NCBI GenBank assembly: GCA_026826555.1
Contig: JAKSZT010054334.1
Coordinates: 29,980,447 to 30,044,446, forward strand
Source of the DNA: Tolypeutes matacus
Taxonomy: Eukaryota > Chordata > Mammalia > Cingulata > Chlamyphoridae
Reading direction: 5' to 3'
Length of the DNA: 64,000 nt
Below, one piece after another: positions 22,617-35,035 of the stretch (its first letter is position 1; every line of letters starts with the position of its first letter). The notes under the pieces were generated by a model. That model saw only the letters and a list, made by a program, of their open reading frames with translations. It searched no databases and had not been told where the DNA came from. A program made the position numbers and the translations under genes.

Positions 22617-24283
22617 GAGGAGGCAAGATGGCATCTGTTTAGGAGGGCACTCGCTGACTAGCTCTCTGAGGACGGCCGATTGTGGACAGGGTCCTGCCCG
22701 GGGGTCTGTGCTGTAGGCACACAGAGCGAGAAGCTTGGGACATCTAGCTGCAGGCAGATCAACGGCATGGAGTGATCGTGGAGTGATCGGTAGAGATTCA
22801 TGAGTTTTAAGCCTGCCTGTGGTGGTTAACACAGACGGCTGAGCCCCACCCGCAGGGAAAAAGGCTGGTTTGAGCCACAAATCCTGCACCCACGACTCCG
22901 CTCCCGGTGTGAGGGAGCATTCTCCAAGAGAGGGAGGGTTCTGACAGAAGTTGGAGAGGGGTTTAACTTCTATGGATTTGGTTGCCTGGACCCGCCCCAT
23001 AGCTTTGGGGAGCAAATAAGCCAGCTTGAAGCAGCGCCAGGCTGAGGGGACAGGCGAATCTGCTGAGGAAACCTGATTTACCCAGCAGCCCACTGACACT
23101 GAGGCTTGGCTCCAGAGGGGGTGGAGTCAGCCAATTTTATCGCTCTGCACTGACAAGCATCAGAGCTTCAGCTCCCCTGGGGAGGCCAGGAAGTGGGAAG
23201 TGCTTGATTAGTTTCCACGAGCCTATTTAGGGTTCCCTTGGTGAAGGGAGTGGTCTAGCAGAGGACTTCTTTTAGGTATCTTATATCGCCCTCCCCCCCA
23301 AAAAAAAGACAGTCATTTTAAAAAATGAATTCTTCTTCTTAATTTAGTTTAATACCTAAAATCTGCCTCAAAACCTGCAGATAGAACCCTGCAGGGAAAT
23401 TGATTGATAAACACAAGCAGGCTGAGAGGCTCCACAAAGACCCTAGAAGGAATACTTCCTTCTTAGCTTTGTTTGACTGCTTGCTTGTGTGGTTGTTTGG
23501 TTTTTCTCTGTTTATTAGTTGTCTCTTGTTTTCTTTCCTCTTTCCTACTCCCTTTCTTTTTTCCTTCATTTTTTTTTTTTTAATTAGGTGCTGCTAGCTT
23601 GCCTCTTATTTGCTGTGCTTCTTCAGTGATTTCCCATTCTCTGTCTATATTGATTTTGGTATCCCAAGCTATCTCTTATCCTTCCTTCATCTTTCTGCCT
23701 TCTGCTTTTTGTTGTGGTTTTTAGATACCAACTTTTTTTTCATTAGCCCACAACTTAGAGGTGTCAATTTCTATTCTATCTATTTTGTTTTCTTCTTTTT
23801 TTAATAAATATTAAATTTTTCCTTTTAGCCCTTTCTTTACTCTTTCTCTCCCTCCTCATCATTCTAGCCTTCTAAATCATTATATATATATTCCTCTATT
23901 TGGTTTCCCAGTCCATTGTAGGTACTCCACTTTCTTTTATTACTCTACACTGCTTACACGAGCTAAATATTCATTTCACTAAGTCTTATTTGGCCCCTCT
24001 TCTAACTTTTATCAATATTACTATTATCCTTCTTCCTTTCTCACATCTTTCGATTCCTCTGGCACTAATCTTTTGCCTTCAAGGTAACACAGAAAGAAGG
24101 AAGGAAATAAAATGAGAAGAAAAAGTGTCAAAGAGAAAACTTAACACACACACACACAGAACCACCAGCTAAATAAAACTCTAGAGGAGAGAGAGAAGCT
24201 AATCAACTAAATAAACCCATCAAGATAAAATGATGACTAGAGGGCATCAAAAAATTACAAACCACAATGACAAACAGGAAAAC
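22617..24283 (+). promoter_or_regulatory. L1 #1 5'UTR with GC-rich start and pyrimidine-rich tract
   Basis: The first 450 bp contains many CpG (for example around 22670-22700 and 22890-22910) in an otherwise AT-rich window, as expected of an L1 internal promoter. From about 23455 to 24085 the plus strand is strongly T/C rich (repeated ctttctttcc / ttcctcc). This gives long hydrophobic chance frames (23400-24115) that should not be read as membrane proteins. (CA)n at 24141-24156 precedes ORF1. Promoter activity is inferred, not shown. Confidence 0.65.
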
Positions 24284-25286
24284 ATGGACCAGTCCAATGA
24301 ACAAACTAAAAACCAGGAAGTGATGCAGAACATTGAATAACTAATCAAAGCTTTCCAAACAATTATGAACCAACTTAATGAAGTGAAGGAAGAGATTAAG
24401 GATATAAAGACGACACTGGGAGAACATACTGAAGAAATTGTAAACATACACAAAAAGGTAATGGATATGATGGTGATCAATGGCACAATCCAAGAAATCA
24501 GAAAGATGCTGGATTCACATAACAGCAGATTTGAACAGGCAGAAGAAAGAATTAGTGATGTGGAAGACAATACATCTGAAATCAAACAGACAGTAGAACA
24601 TATAGACAAAAAAATAGAAAAAATCCAACAGGGATTCAGGGATTTAACTGACAACACAAAACGCACAAACATATGCATTATGGGCATCCCAGAAGGAGAA
24701 CAGAAGCGAAAGGGAACAGAAGGAGTGTTAAAGGAAATAATGGCTGAAAACTTCCCAACGCTATTGAGAGAGATGGATGTGCAGATCCAGGGAGCAAAGC
24801 ACGCCCCAAAGAGTATAAATCCCAACAGGCCAACTCCAAGACATATACTTGTCAAATTGTCCAATGCTCAAGACAAAGAGAAAATACTCAAGGCAGCAAG
24901 AGAAAAGAGAACCATCACATACAAGGGAAACATAAATAAGATTAAGTGCTGATTTCTCATCTGAAACCATGGAAGCAAGAAGACAGTGGTATGACATAGA
25001 CAAAGTACTAAAAGCAAAAAACTTCCAGCCACGAATTCTCTATCCAGCAAAACTGGCATTCAAAAATGATGGAGAGTTCAAAATATTCACAGATAAACAG
25101 AAATTAAGAGAGTATGTCAATAAGAAACCGGCACTTCAAGAAATGCTAAAGGAAGTTCTACAAGTTGAAAGGAAAAAATCAAGGGAGAGAGAGTTGGAGG
25201 AGAGTTTAAAAACAACTAAAAAGACAAAAACAGAAACAAAACAACTTATGACATACATTAGCCCAAAGAAAATATGGCTGAAGTAA
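24284..25286 (+). pseudogene. L1 ORF1p, broken (L1 #1)
   Basis: L1 ORF1p is the trimeric RNA-binding chaperone of the L1 particle. The likely start is ATG 24284, with an in-frame TAA at 24338; the open stretch 24365-24952 (195 codons) begins after it. It shows a charged heptad-like coiled coil (about residues 1-100), the RRM strand ICIMGIPEGE, and the C-terminal domain lead-in (TPRHILVKLSN, AREKRTITYKG). One base is lost near 24940, and the C-terminal domain continues in another frame (24969-25286: NFQPRILYPAKLAF, PALQEMLKEVL). Otherwise well preserved, so a relatively young copy. Confidence 0.88.
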
Positions 25287-25292
25287 GAAATT

Positions 25293-26127
25293 CGTTGTGA
25301 GTAATAACACTGAATGTTAATGAATTAAATTCACCACTCAAGAGACACAGATTGGCAGAATGGATAAGGAAATATGATCCATCTATATGGTGTCTACAAG
25401 AAACCCACCTTTGACCCAGGGATTCAAGAAGGCAACCATATATCTGATAAGAACCTAATATCATTCATATATAAAGAAATCCTACACCTTGAAAATAAAA
25501 AGACAAACAACCCATTTAATAAATGGGCAAGTGACCTGAAAAGATACTTCTCCAAGGAAGAAATACAAATGACTAAAAAGCACATGAAAAAATGCTCGAC
25601 ATTGCTAGCTATTAAGGAAATGCAAATCAAAACTACAATGAGATACCATCTTACACCCATCAGAATGGTGGCTATTAAAAAAACAGCAGACTCTAAGTGT
25701 TGGAGAGGATGTGGAGGAATAGGAACTATCATCCACTGCTGGTGGGATTTTGGAATGGTCCAGCCACTGTGGAGGACAGTTTGGTGGTTCCTCAGAAAAC
25801 TAACAATAGATCTTCCTTATGATCCAGCGATTCCACAGCTGGGTATATACCCAGAAGAACTGAAAGCAAAGACATGAACAGATATAAGCACACCAATGTT
25901 CATAGTGGCATTGTTCACAATTGCCAAAAATTGGAATCAGCCCCGGTGCCCATCAACAGATGAATGGATAAGCAAAATATGGTACATACATACAATGGAA
26001 TATTACTCAGCTGTAAGAAGGAATAAAGTGCTAACACACGGAATAACATGGATGAATCTTGAAGACCTTATATTGAGTGAAGCAAGCCAGGCATTGAAGG
26101 ATGAACAGTATATGACATCACTGATTT
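25293..26127 (+). pseudogene. L1 ORF2p, internally deleted (L1 #1)
   Basis: The first 40 codons of ORF2 are present ([25 protein letters not shown], containing the endonuclease Glu). At about 25411 the sequence jumps to the far C-terminal region ([57 protein letters not shown]), which runs to 26127. The rest of the endonuclease and the whole reverse transcriptase are missing. The C-terminal cysteines (CWRGC, HCWW) remain. About 3 kb is absent relative to a full ORF2. Confidence 0.88.
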
Positions 26128-27034
26128 GAATTGAGGAAAGTGAGCAGTCTCTGAGAACAATTGTCCAAAAGTTAGGTTAACAAGGGAGAGAAAGAGAAGA
26201 GTAGGTTGTGAGCCATCACCCATATGGACATAATCTATGGTAAAGTGATAGAGTATAGTTACATATTGAAGGATAGGACAGATGGGTAGTGATATTTCTG
26301 TGTTTGGTGGTGCAGGGTTGACAGGTGGGTAGAATAGGAAGGGCAGGTTAGAATACCCAGGGCATGTAACTATGAATCTTGTCATTCCATGAGTCAAGAT
26401 AGGGGAGTGTCATATGCCCCAGGGGGATAGGGAGAAAGGAGCAGAAAAGATCAAATGGGGTATTTAGTGGTCATGGGAAATGTTTTTCATTACTTTACAG
26501 TAATGGACACAAGACATGGTAAATATCATCAAAAATTATTGAACTGTACCGTCTAAATTGTAAACTATACTGTAAACCATTGACAATATTTAGTTGTTAT
26601 ATTTCACTATCTGTATAAGTTATAACAATGCTAACATCCATAAAAAAAAAAAAAGGTTTCAATATGGGGTGGGGAAGGGGAAGGGAGTTTGGGTATGTGG
26701 GAGTCTCTAGTATTCTGTGTGTGACTTTGCTGTGACCTAAAATTTCTTTGAAAATTAAATGAAAATTTGGGAGACACTGGGGAATGTGAGGGGGAAGGTG
26801 TCACGGTACACTGGACATCTGACAATACAGTGATAAAAGAGAAAAAGAATAATTTTTTTAAAAGGAATTTTTTTTGTTTTTTCCCATTTTTTTGAATGTC
26901 CCAATCTGCTAATTATATTACATATTTTTTTTTCTGAGTTTCCTTGTATTTCATGTCTTGCATTTAAGCTTATCGTTATTATTTCATTTTCCTATTAATT
27001 GTATTTGGTTCTTATATGGGCTTCATCTTCAAGG

Positions 27035-28797
27035 AAGGTTTAGAACACAGAAGGGTTACAATGGGGGCTGCAGAGGATCATTGGTGGGGGGTGTCTGGGA
27101 TGGGGGATTCATGGGAGTAAGTTCATCTGAATATACATGAAAGATATATAAAATTGTTGAAATGATCGAGGGATGGGGCATGGTCATGGTGGGTAGACAA
27201 TCACTCAATAAATGAGGGAATCTGAATTCCCTGCCTGGAGAGCTCTGCCACATTCTCCAAGGGAGCGGCAACAGTCCCAAGTGCACGACCAGTGTCTGGC
27301 AAAAGAGGATGGCCCACTGATGGGTTCTTGTTATTGATAACTAGCCTTATGAATCTTTGCTCTTGTAATTGAAACTTAGCCTACTGTTATGGGGTGCCTA
27401 AGGGTTGCCACCTGAGAGACTCCTTGTTGCTCAAATGTGGCCTCCCTCTAAGCCAAACTCAGCATAAAAACGCATTACCTTCCCCCCAACATAGGACATG
27501 ACTCCCGGGAATGAGCCTCCCTGGCAATGAGGGATTAATACCAAGTGCCAACTGGCAACACTACTGGAAAAAGACCTTGAATAAAAGAAGGAAAAGGTAA
27601 AGACAAATGAGTTCATGTGGCTAAGAGACTTCAAAGAGAGTCAGGAGGTCATCTCAGAGGCAACACTTACGCACACCTCAGTAGAATCTCATAGAACACC
27701 AAAGTGGATATAACCCCACACAGAGGGGCTCCTGAGGGCTCTGGAGACACCCAGGTCCTATATAAGGGGGATAGCCTCAGAGATTGATGCCTTATCAGTG
27801 GGCTCTACTTTGGAATCTGTGCTCCTGAGAGTGACAGAGTTGGACTCAAATAAGTCCTCCCTGCACATGGTCCATCAGTCCCTTCTATTCAAACCTATAT
27901 GTGATGCTAGAGTTTGTAGGTGTACTTCCAGAGACTGAAGCCTCTGGCCTACCTATGTGCCAGCTGTGCCTGGAATCTCGGTGGAGCTGCAACTGCTACT
28001 CTACAGCTCAATGGACTCACTCAAGTCACCTGGTGTGGAGACAATGCTGGACAATGGCCATCCCAGGGAATGGAGAGAGCCTGCAGCTGTAGGCAGGATA
28101 ATCCCATCCACCATATCCATGGGATATAAGCCCCCTCTTACTTGGAGGTGGAGTGGACATTAACATCCCAGTCTCCTCAGGATTGGGGAAAGAGCTATGG
28201 ACTAGAGTGGACTTAATGGTATTCTGTTGCAGACATATTGTGATTCAAGCAATGGAAGAAAATATAACAGTGAGGTGGAGCCAGTGGCCACTAGATGCTT
28301 TCAGGGCAGGGAGGAAAAGGGCAGTTGTAGTACAGGGGCTTTTTCAGGACTTGGGGGTTGTCCTGAGTGATGTTGAGGCGAGGGATATAGGCTATTTTAC
28401 ATCAGCATATACCATGCAGAACTGTGTCAGAGAGAGTGTGGTCTACGATGTGAACTGTGGTCTATGCTTAGTGGCAAAGCCCCAGGATGTGTATATCCGT
28501 TGCAGGTGATGTGCCACACTAATGAAAGATGTTTATGTGGGATGTTATGGGAGGTGTGGGAGGTGGGGAACATGGGAATCCCTGTAATTTCTTTGTAACA
28601 TTTAAGTAATCTAAGCACCTTTTAAAATATATATATAAAAAAATATAACATTTATATAAGCAAATGCACATATATGCATATATATTTATACATCATTTTA
28701 CAAATATTGGTTTGTATTGTGAAAATTTTGATTTTTTTACCCACAATAAAAAAAAATGATTGAAAAAAAAATGCAGATTAAAAAATTAAAAAAACCA
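27035..28797 (+). mobile_element. Poly(A) retroposon copy B (longest copy) or L1 #1 long 3'UTR
   Basis: Contains the whole family order: ggttacaatgggggctgcag, ctctgccacattctccaagg, catgactcccgggaatgagc, ggaaaaagaccttgaataaa, tctccagt-like block, ccacactaatgaaagatgtt, gggaatccctgtaatttctt. After taatctaagcacct it has an extra AT-rich tail of about 130 bp ending in acccacaataaaaaaaaatg, shared only with fragment H. No clear target duplication separates it from L1 #1, so it may be that element's own 3'UTR. An open frame at 28153-28509 (118 codons) is not conserved in the other copies and is probably chance. Confidence 0.75.
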
Positions 28798-29497
28798 ACA
28801 ACAATGGGTGAGAACAAAGCATCTGCTAGCAGATAAAGCTCAGTGCTCTCACAGAAACAAAGGAGAAAAACTCTAAAGCTGCCAGAGGGACCTGCTTTGA
28901 GGGTAAGCAGACCAGGACAGCACTTCACAACTCCCAGGAGGTTGAGGGACAGAGAGACCAAGAAGTAGCAACTACAAACCGCCAGTTACTAAATCTCCCA
29001 GCTGTCTGGAAGGACTCCCCTCCCCCAGTCTGGAGATATTGCACAGTGGTAAAACCCTTGGAGTATTGAAACTGACTGAGAGGAGACCAGATGTCATCCT
29101 CTCTGCCAGTTGTTACAAGGGAAGAGGGGGGAGGGGAGTCGGGGGCTTTTCTTCAGTGAATTTGGTTAGGGGAGCCCACTTTGAATCTTAGCTCCAGCCA
29201 GAGGAAAACAAAGGAATACTGAGATACACAGCTGTGGAAATGTGAGTCAATACGCGCCATCTGCTGGCCAGTATGGAAATTACATGGACAGAAACTGCTT
29301 TTAGAGCTCTTTACCCAACCCCTGTGAGAATGTCTGCACGTCATTAGTGAGTCCTGGCCACAGTTTTTGGTAAGTTAAACCGGGCAATTTTAAAGACTTA
29401 GGATAACTTAAACCAAATATCAAAGAGCTATGAAAAAATAATTACAATAAGCAAGAGAGATAAATTGTCCATTAGAGTAAATTCACCAATATATCAG

Positions 29498-30440
29498 ATG
29501 CCTAGGCAGCAGCAAAAAATTAAGAGCCATACTAGGAGACAGGAAGAGATGGCCCAGCCAAAGGAACAAACCAAATATCCTGAAGAGATTCGGGATTTGA
29601 GACAATTAATCAATGATAATTACACAACTATCATAAATCATTTTAAAGAATTTAAACAAAATATGACAAAGAGATAAAATATATTAAGAAGACACTGGGT
29701 GAGCATAAAGAACAATTTGAAAGTCTGCAAAGAAAAGTAGCAGGCCTCATGGGAAAGACACAATGGATGAGATTAAAAATGCGTTAAAGGCACATAAGAG
29801 GAGATGTGAAATGCTTGAAGACAGAATTAGTGATTTTGAAGACAAAACATCTGAACTGGAAAACACAGGTAAACAGAAAGAGAAGAGAATGGAAAAAATG
29901 GAACATGGTCTCAGAAAATTGAATGACATCACAAAACGCAAAAATATACATATTATTGGTGTCCCAGAAGGAGAAGAGAATGGAAAAGGGGCAGAAAGAA
30001 TATTTGAGGAAATAATGACTGAAAACTTCCCTACCCAGAAGTAAGATATAAATATCAATGTCCAAGAAGAACAATGCACCCCAAACAGAATGAACACAAA
30101 TAGACCTACCCTGAGATACCTACTATACAGAATGACAAATATTCGAGATAAAGAGAAGATTTTGGAAGCAGCAAGAGGAAAGCAAGTCATCACATAAAAG
30201 GGAAACTCGATAAGAATAAGTGCTGACCTCTCATCAAAAACCATGGAGGAGAGAAGAAAGTGGTATGATGTATATAAAGTATTGAAAGAGAAAAACTACC
30301 AGCCAAGAACTAAACTTCAAAAATGAAGGGGAATTCAAAGGCTTCACAAACAAAAACTGATAGAGTACATTACCAAAAGACCAGAATTACAAGAGACACT
30401 AAAGGGAGTACTAAGGCCTGAAGGGAAAAAACAAGAATGA
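29498..30440 (+). pseudogene. L1 ORF1p, broken (L1 #2)
   Basis: Begins at an ATG at 29498 (frame open from 29465). Frame breaks near 29676 (stop) and 29760, then an open stretch 29763-30044 carries coiled-coil heptads and the RRM strand NIHIIGVPEGE, ending in a premature stop at about 30042. Beyond it the sequence still resembles the ORF1 C-terminal domain (agcaagaggaaagcaagtca; ccatggaggagagaagaaag) with further frame breaks. No product expected. Confidence 0.85.
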
Positions 30441-30540
30441 GAGACTTGGATAAGAGTATAGAAATGAAGAATATTAGAAAGGGGAAAAAAAAAAAAACAG
30501 ATTATAGTATGATATGACAACAGGATGAAGTAAGTCATGC

Positions 30541-33500
30541 CTTTATGTAATAACACTGAATATTAATGGCTTGAAGTCCCCAATCAAAAGACACAGACTG
30601 ACAGGATGGATTAAAAAATATGACCCATCTATATGCTGTCTACAAGATACTCAACTTAGACATAAGGACAGAACCAGGTTAAAAGTGAAAAGCTGGAAAA
30701 AGATATTCCATGCAAATAATAAACAAAAAAGAGCTGGAGCAGTACTAATATCAGACAAAATAGATTTTAAATGCAAAACTATTACAAGGGATGAAGAAGG
30801 TCATTACATATTAATAAAAGGGACGAGTCAACAAGAAGAAACAAATGTTCTAAATATTTATGCACCTAACCTCAGTGCCCCAAGATACATGAGGCACACA
30901 CTGGCAAAGCAGAAGGGAGAAATACATGTCTCTATAATAATAGTTGGAGATTTCAATACACCACTCTCAGCACTGGATAGAACATCTGGACAGAGGATAA
31001 ATAAAGAAACAGAGAAGTTGAATAATATGATAAATGAACTAGACCTAAGAGACATCTATAGAGCATTGCACCCCAAAACATCAGAATATACATTATTTTC
31101 AAGTGCTTATGGTCCTTTTCCAAGATAGACCATATATTGGGTCATAAGACAAGTCTCAATAAATGTAAAAAGATTGAAATTATACAAAACACTTTCTCTG
31201 ATCATAATGGAATGAAGCTAGAAATCAATAATGGACAGAAAAAGGGAAAATTCATAAATATATGGAGATTAAACAAAACACTCTTTAACAACCAATGGGT
31301 CAAAGAAGAAATTGCAAGAGAATTCAGCAAATATCTTGAGATGAATGAAAATGAGAACACAACATATCAAAACCTATGGGACACCACAAAAGCAGTGCTG
31401 AGAGGGAAATTTATAGCCCTCAATGCTTACATTAAAAAAGAAGGAAGAGCTAAAATTGATTATCTAACTGCACACCTGGAAGAACTAGAAAAAGAACAGC
31501 AACCTAATCCCAAACTAAGCCAAAGGAAAGAAATAGTAAAGATCAGAGCAGAAATCAATGAAATCAAGAACAAAAAAACAATAGAATCAAGAAAAGTCGG
31601 TTCTTTAAGATCAACAAAATTGACAAACCCTTAGCTAGACTGAAAAGAAAAAAAGAGAGAAGACACAAATAAATAAAATCAGAAATAGAGGAGGACATTA
31701 CTACTGACCCCATAGAAATAAGAGAGATATAAGAGGATATTATGAACAACTGTATGCCAAAAAACTAGAAATTGTAGACGACATAGACAAATTCCTGGAA
31801 ATACATGAACCACCTACACTGACTTTAGAAGAACAGAAGATCTCAACAAACCAACCACAAGTGAAGAGATTGAAACAGTCATCAAAAATCTCTCAAGAGG
31901 CAAAAAGCCTCCACAAACCCCCTGACTCCTACCAGCCACCAAGTGGGAGAGAGGTTTCTCTGTTGGTGCTGGAGTTGGTAGGTGTATGCCCCAGAGACTT
32001 GAATCTTTGGACTGCCATGTGCCATCTGGGCACTGAGCCTCAACAGGGTTGCAACACCTACTCTCCAGTTCATTGGACTCACCCAGGACAACTAACAAGG
32101 AGGTGATGATGGACAACCACCATACCAAGAAACCAAGAGAGCCTACAACTGCAAGCAAGAGAGTCCCATCTGTCGGCCATATCTGAATTAGAGGTGAAGT
32201 GGGCATCACCATCACAGAATCCTCAGGATTGGGAAATGAACTATGGACTAGAGTGGACTTACTGGTATTCTACTATAGACTTATTGTGATTCTAGCAATG
32301 GAAGAACATATATCATTGAGGTGGAGGCAGTGGCCATCCCTGAGGTCAGGGATAGGGAAAACAGGTGTAATATGGGGACATTTTCGGGACTTGGGAATTG
32401 TCCTGAATGACACTGCAACAACAGATTCAGGCCATTATAAATCTTGCCATAACCTACAGAATTGTGTGGGAGAGTGTGTAAACTACAATGTAAACTATAA
32501 TCCATGCTTACTGTCAATGCTCCAAAATGTGTTCATCAATTACAATGAATATACCACACTAATGAAGGATGTTGTTAATGGGGCTAAATGTGGGCAGTGT
32601 GGAGAGTAGGGCATATGGGAATCCCCTGTATTTTTTATATAACATTTATGTAATCTAAATATCTTTAAAAAATAAAATAAAATAAAAAAACTCCCAAGAT
32701 GAAAAGCCCAGGACCCAATGGCTTCACAGGTGAATTCCACCAATCATTCAAAGATGAAGTAGTATCGATCTTGCTCAATCTCTTCAAAAAAATAAAACAG
32801 GAAAGAATGCTACCAAACTTATTCTCTGAAGCCAACATCACCCTAATACCAAAACCAGATAAAGATACTACAAAAAAAGAAAACTACAGACCAATATCTC
32901 TAATGAATACAGACGCAAAAAACCTCAACAAAATACTAGCAAACAGAATACAAAAGCACATTAAAAGAATTATATACCACAATCAAATGGGTTTTATCCC
33001 AGGTATGGAATAGTGGTTCAACACAAGAAAACCAATTAGTGTAATAAACCATATTGATAAATTGAATAAGAAAAATCACATGATCTTCACAATTGATACA
33101 GAAAAGGCATTTGATAAAATACAGTACCCTTTCTTGATAAAAACACTCCAAAGGATAGAAATATAAGGAAGCAATCTCAATATGGTAAAGTTCATATATG
33201 AAAAACCTACAGCTAGCATTATACTCAATGATGGAAGACTGAAAGCTTTCTCACTGAGATCAGGAACAGGACAGGGATGCCCACTGTCACCATTATTATT
33301 CAATACTGTGCTATGAGTTCTAAGTAGAGCTACGCAAAGAAATAAAAGGCACCCAAATAGGAAAGGAAGAAGTAAAACTTTCACTATTCACTGATGACAT
33401 GATCCTATATCTAGAAAATCCTGTAAAATCCACAACAAAGCTACTAGAATTAAAAAACCAGCTCAGCACAGTGGCAGGATACAAGGTTAATATGCAAAAA

Positions 33501-35035
33501 TCAATAATGTTTCTATACACTATTGATGTGCAATCTGAAGAGGAAATTTTTTTAAAATTCCATTTATAATAGCAACAAAAACAATCAAATATTTAGGAAT
33601 AAACTTAACCAAGGACATAAAATACCTGTATTCAGAAAACTATAAAAATTGCTACAAGAAACTGAAGAAGATGTAAATAAATGGAAGGACATTCTGTGTT
33701 CTTGACTGGAAGACTAAATATTGTTAGATGTCAGTTCTCCCCTAAACTGATTTACAGATTCAATGCAATCCCAATAAAAATCCCAAAAGCCTTTTTTTGC
33801 AGAATTTGAAAAGCCAATAATCAAATTTATTTGGAAGGGTAAGGGACCCTAAATAGCAAAAAATATCTTAAAAAAGAAGAATGAAGTTGGAGGACTCTCA
33901 CTTCCTGACTTTAAAGCATATTACCTAGCTTCAGTGGTAAAAACAGCATGGTACTGGCATAAGGACAGACAGATTGACAGATGTACCATATTGAGAACTC
34001 AGAAATTGACCCTCACATCTACAGTCAAGCGATTTTTGACAAGGCTGTTAAGCCCACCCAGGTGTGTGAGAAAAGTCTATTCAACAACTGGTGCTGGGAG
34101 AAATGGATAGCCATATCCAAAAGAAAGAAAGAGGGCCCCTATCTCACACATTATACAAAAATTAACTCAAAATGGATCAAGAAATTAAATATAAAAACAA
34201 CAACCATAAAACTCCTAAAAGAAAATGTAGGAAAACATCTTCAAGATCTTGTGGTAGGCGGTAGCTTCTTATACTTTACATTCAAAGCATGAGCAACAAA
34301 AGGAAAAATAGATAAATGAGACCTCCTCAAAATTCAACACCTTTGCATCTCAAAGGACTTTGTCAAAAGGGTGGAAAGGCAGCCAACTCAATGGGAGAAA
34401 ATATTTGGTAATCACATATGTAATAAGGGTTTAATATCCATGATCTATAAGGAGATCATACAACTCAACAATAAAGACAAAGTATTCTATTAAAAAATGG
34501 GCAAAAAACAAATACAAATGGCGAAGGAACACATGAAAAAATGTTCAACATCACTAGTGATTAGGGAAATGCAAATCAAAACTACAATTATATATCATTT
34601 CACACCTATTAGACTTTCTGCTATTAAAAAGTCAGAAAACTGTAAGTGTTAGAGAGGATGTGGAGAGACAGGAACACTTATTCACTGTTGGTGAGAATGT
34701 AGAATGGTACAGCCACTGTGGAGGACTGTTTGGCAGTTCCTAAGGAAGTTGGATATAGACTTGCCATGGGACCCGGTAATACTATTGCTAGGTATATACC
34801 CAGAAGAACTGAGAGCAGTGACACGAATAGATATCTGCACACTGATGTTCATAGCAGCATTATTCATGATAGCCAAAAGTTAGAAACAACTTGTGTCCAT
34901 CAACTGATGAATGGATAAACAAATTGTGGAGTATGCATACGATGGAATATTATGAGGAGTAAGAAGAAAAGTTGTGAAGCATATGACAACATGGATGAAC
35001 CTGGAGGACATTATGTTGAGTGAAGCAAGCCAGAC
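30541..35035 (+). pseudogene. L1 ORF2p endonuclease/reverse transcriptase, broken (L1 #2)
   Basis: Endonuclease 30547-31250: SPIKRHRL, NIYAPN, IIVGDFNTPLS, SDHNGMKLE. The metal-binding Glu of the LQETHL motif is Asp here (CLQDTQL, about 30630-30650). Frame ends at 31126 and reopens at 31137 (GHKTSLNKCKK). Copy C interrupts it at 31911. Reverse transcriptase follows: [12 protein letters not shown] (32708), [16 protein letters not shown] (32980), FDKIQ (33108), [13 protein letters not shown] (33268-33300). The active-site box reads FTDDM in place of FADDM (33387-33401). C-terminal [11 protein letters not shown] at 34081 and the WYW motif are seen, with many frame breaks. Non-functional. Confidence 0.9.
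31911..32690 (+). mobile_element. Poly(A) retroposon copy C inside L1 #2 ORF2
   Basis: Aligns with copies B and G from 31968 (ttggtgctggagttggtagg) to the end gggaatcccctgtatttttt ... aacatttatgtaatctaaat plus an A-rich tail ending at 32690. Target duplication of about 20 bp: ctctcaagaggcaaaaagcc (31890-31909) versus ctcccaagatgaaaagccc (32691-32709), diverged but clear. The first 57 bp (31911-31967) do not match the other copies. Removing it restores L1 ORF2 order just before the SPGPDGFT-like motif. Confidence 0.85.

Larger units (their letters stand above)
22617..26654 (+). mobile_element. L1 element #1, sense, ORF2 mostly deleted
   Basis: Starts gaggaggcaagatggcatct, the mammalian L1 5' start motif. 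5'UTR about 1.67 kb, ORF1 24284-25286, ORF2 remnant 25293-26127, then 3'UTR. An A-run lies at 26641-26654, but L1-like sequence continues to about 26830, and 27035-28797 (copy B) may be its native long 3'UTR. The element lacks an endonuclease and reverse transcriptase and could move only with proteins supplied in trans. Confidence 0.85.

Noticed and set aside
23400..24115. Three overlapping hydrophobic open frames that look like membrane proteins
   Set aside because: They lie in the pyrimidine-rich L1 #1 5'UTR; T-rich codons give Phe/Leu/Ser by composition, with no conserved start or domain.
24247..24864. A 205-codon minus-strand open frame
   Set aside because: Exact antisense of L1 #1 ORF1; coding content is on the plus strand.
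22575..26850. Similar 20-mers (tgataaaagggcaaagaaaa and tgataaaagagaaaaagaat) as target duplication of L1 #1
   Set aside because: The left one ends 20 bp before the L1 start and the right one is not preceded by poly(A); A-rich similarity is likely chance.
28153..28509. A 118-codon open frame in retroposon copy B
   Set aside because: The corresponding frame is not kept in copies C, F and G, so it is not under coding constraint.
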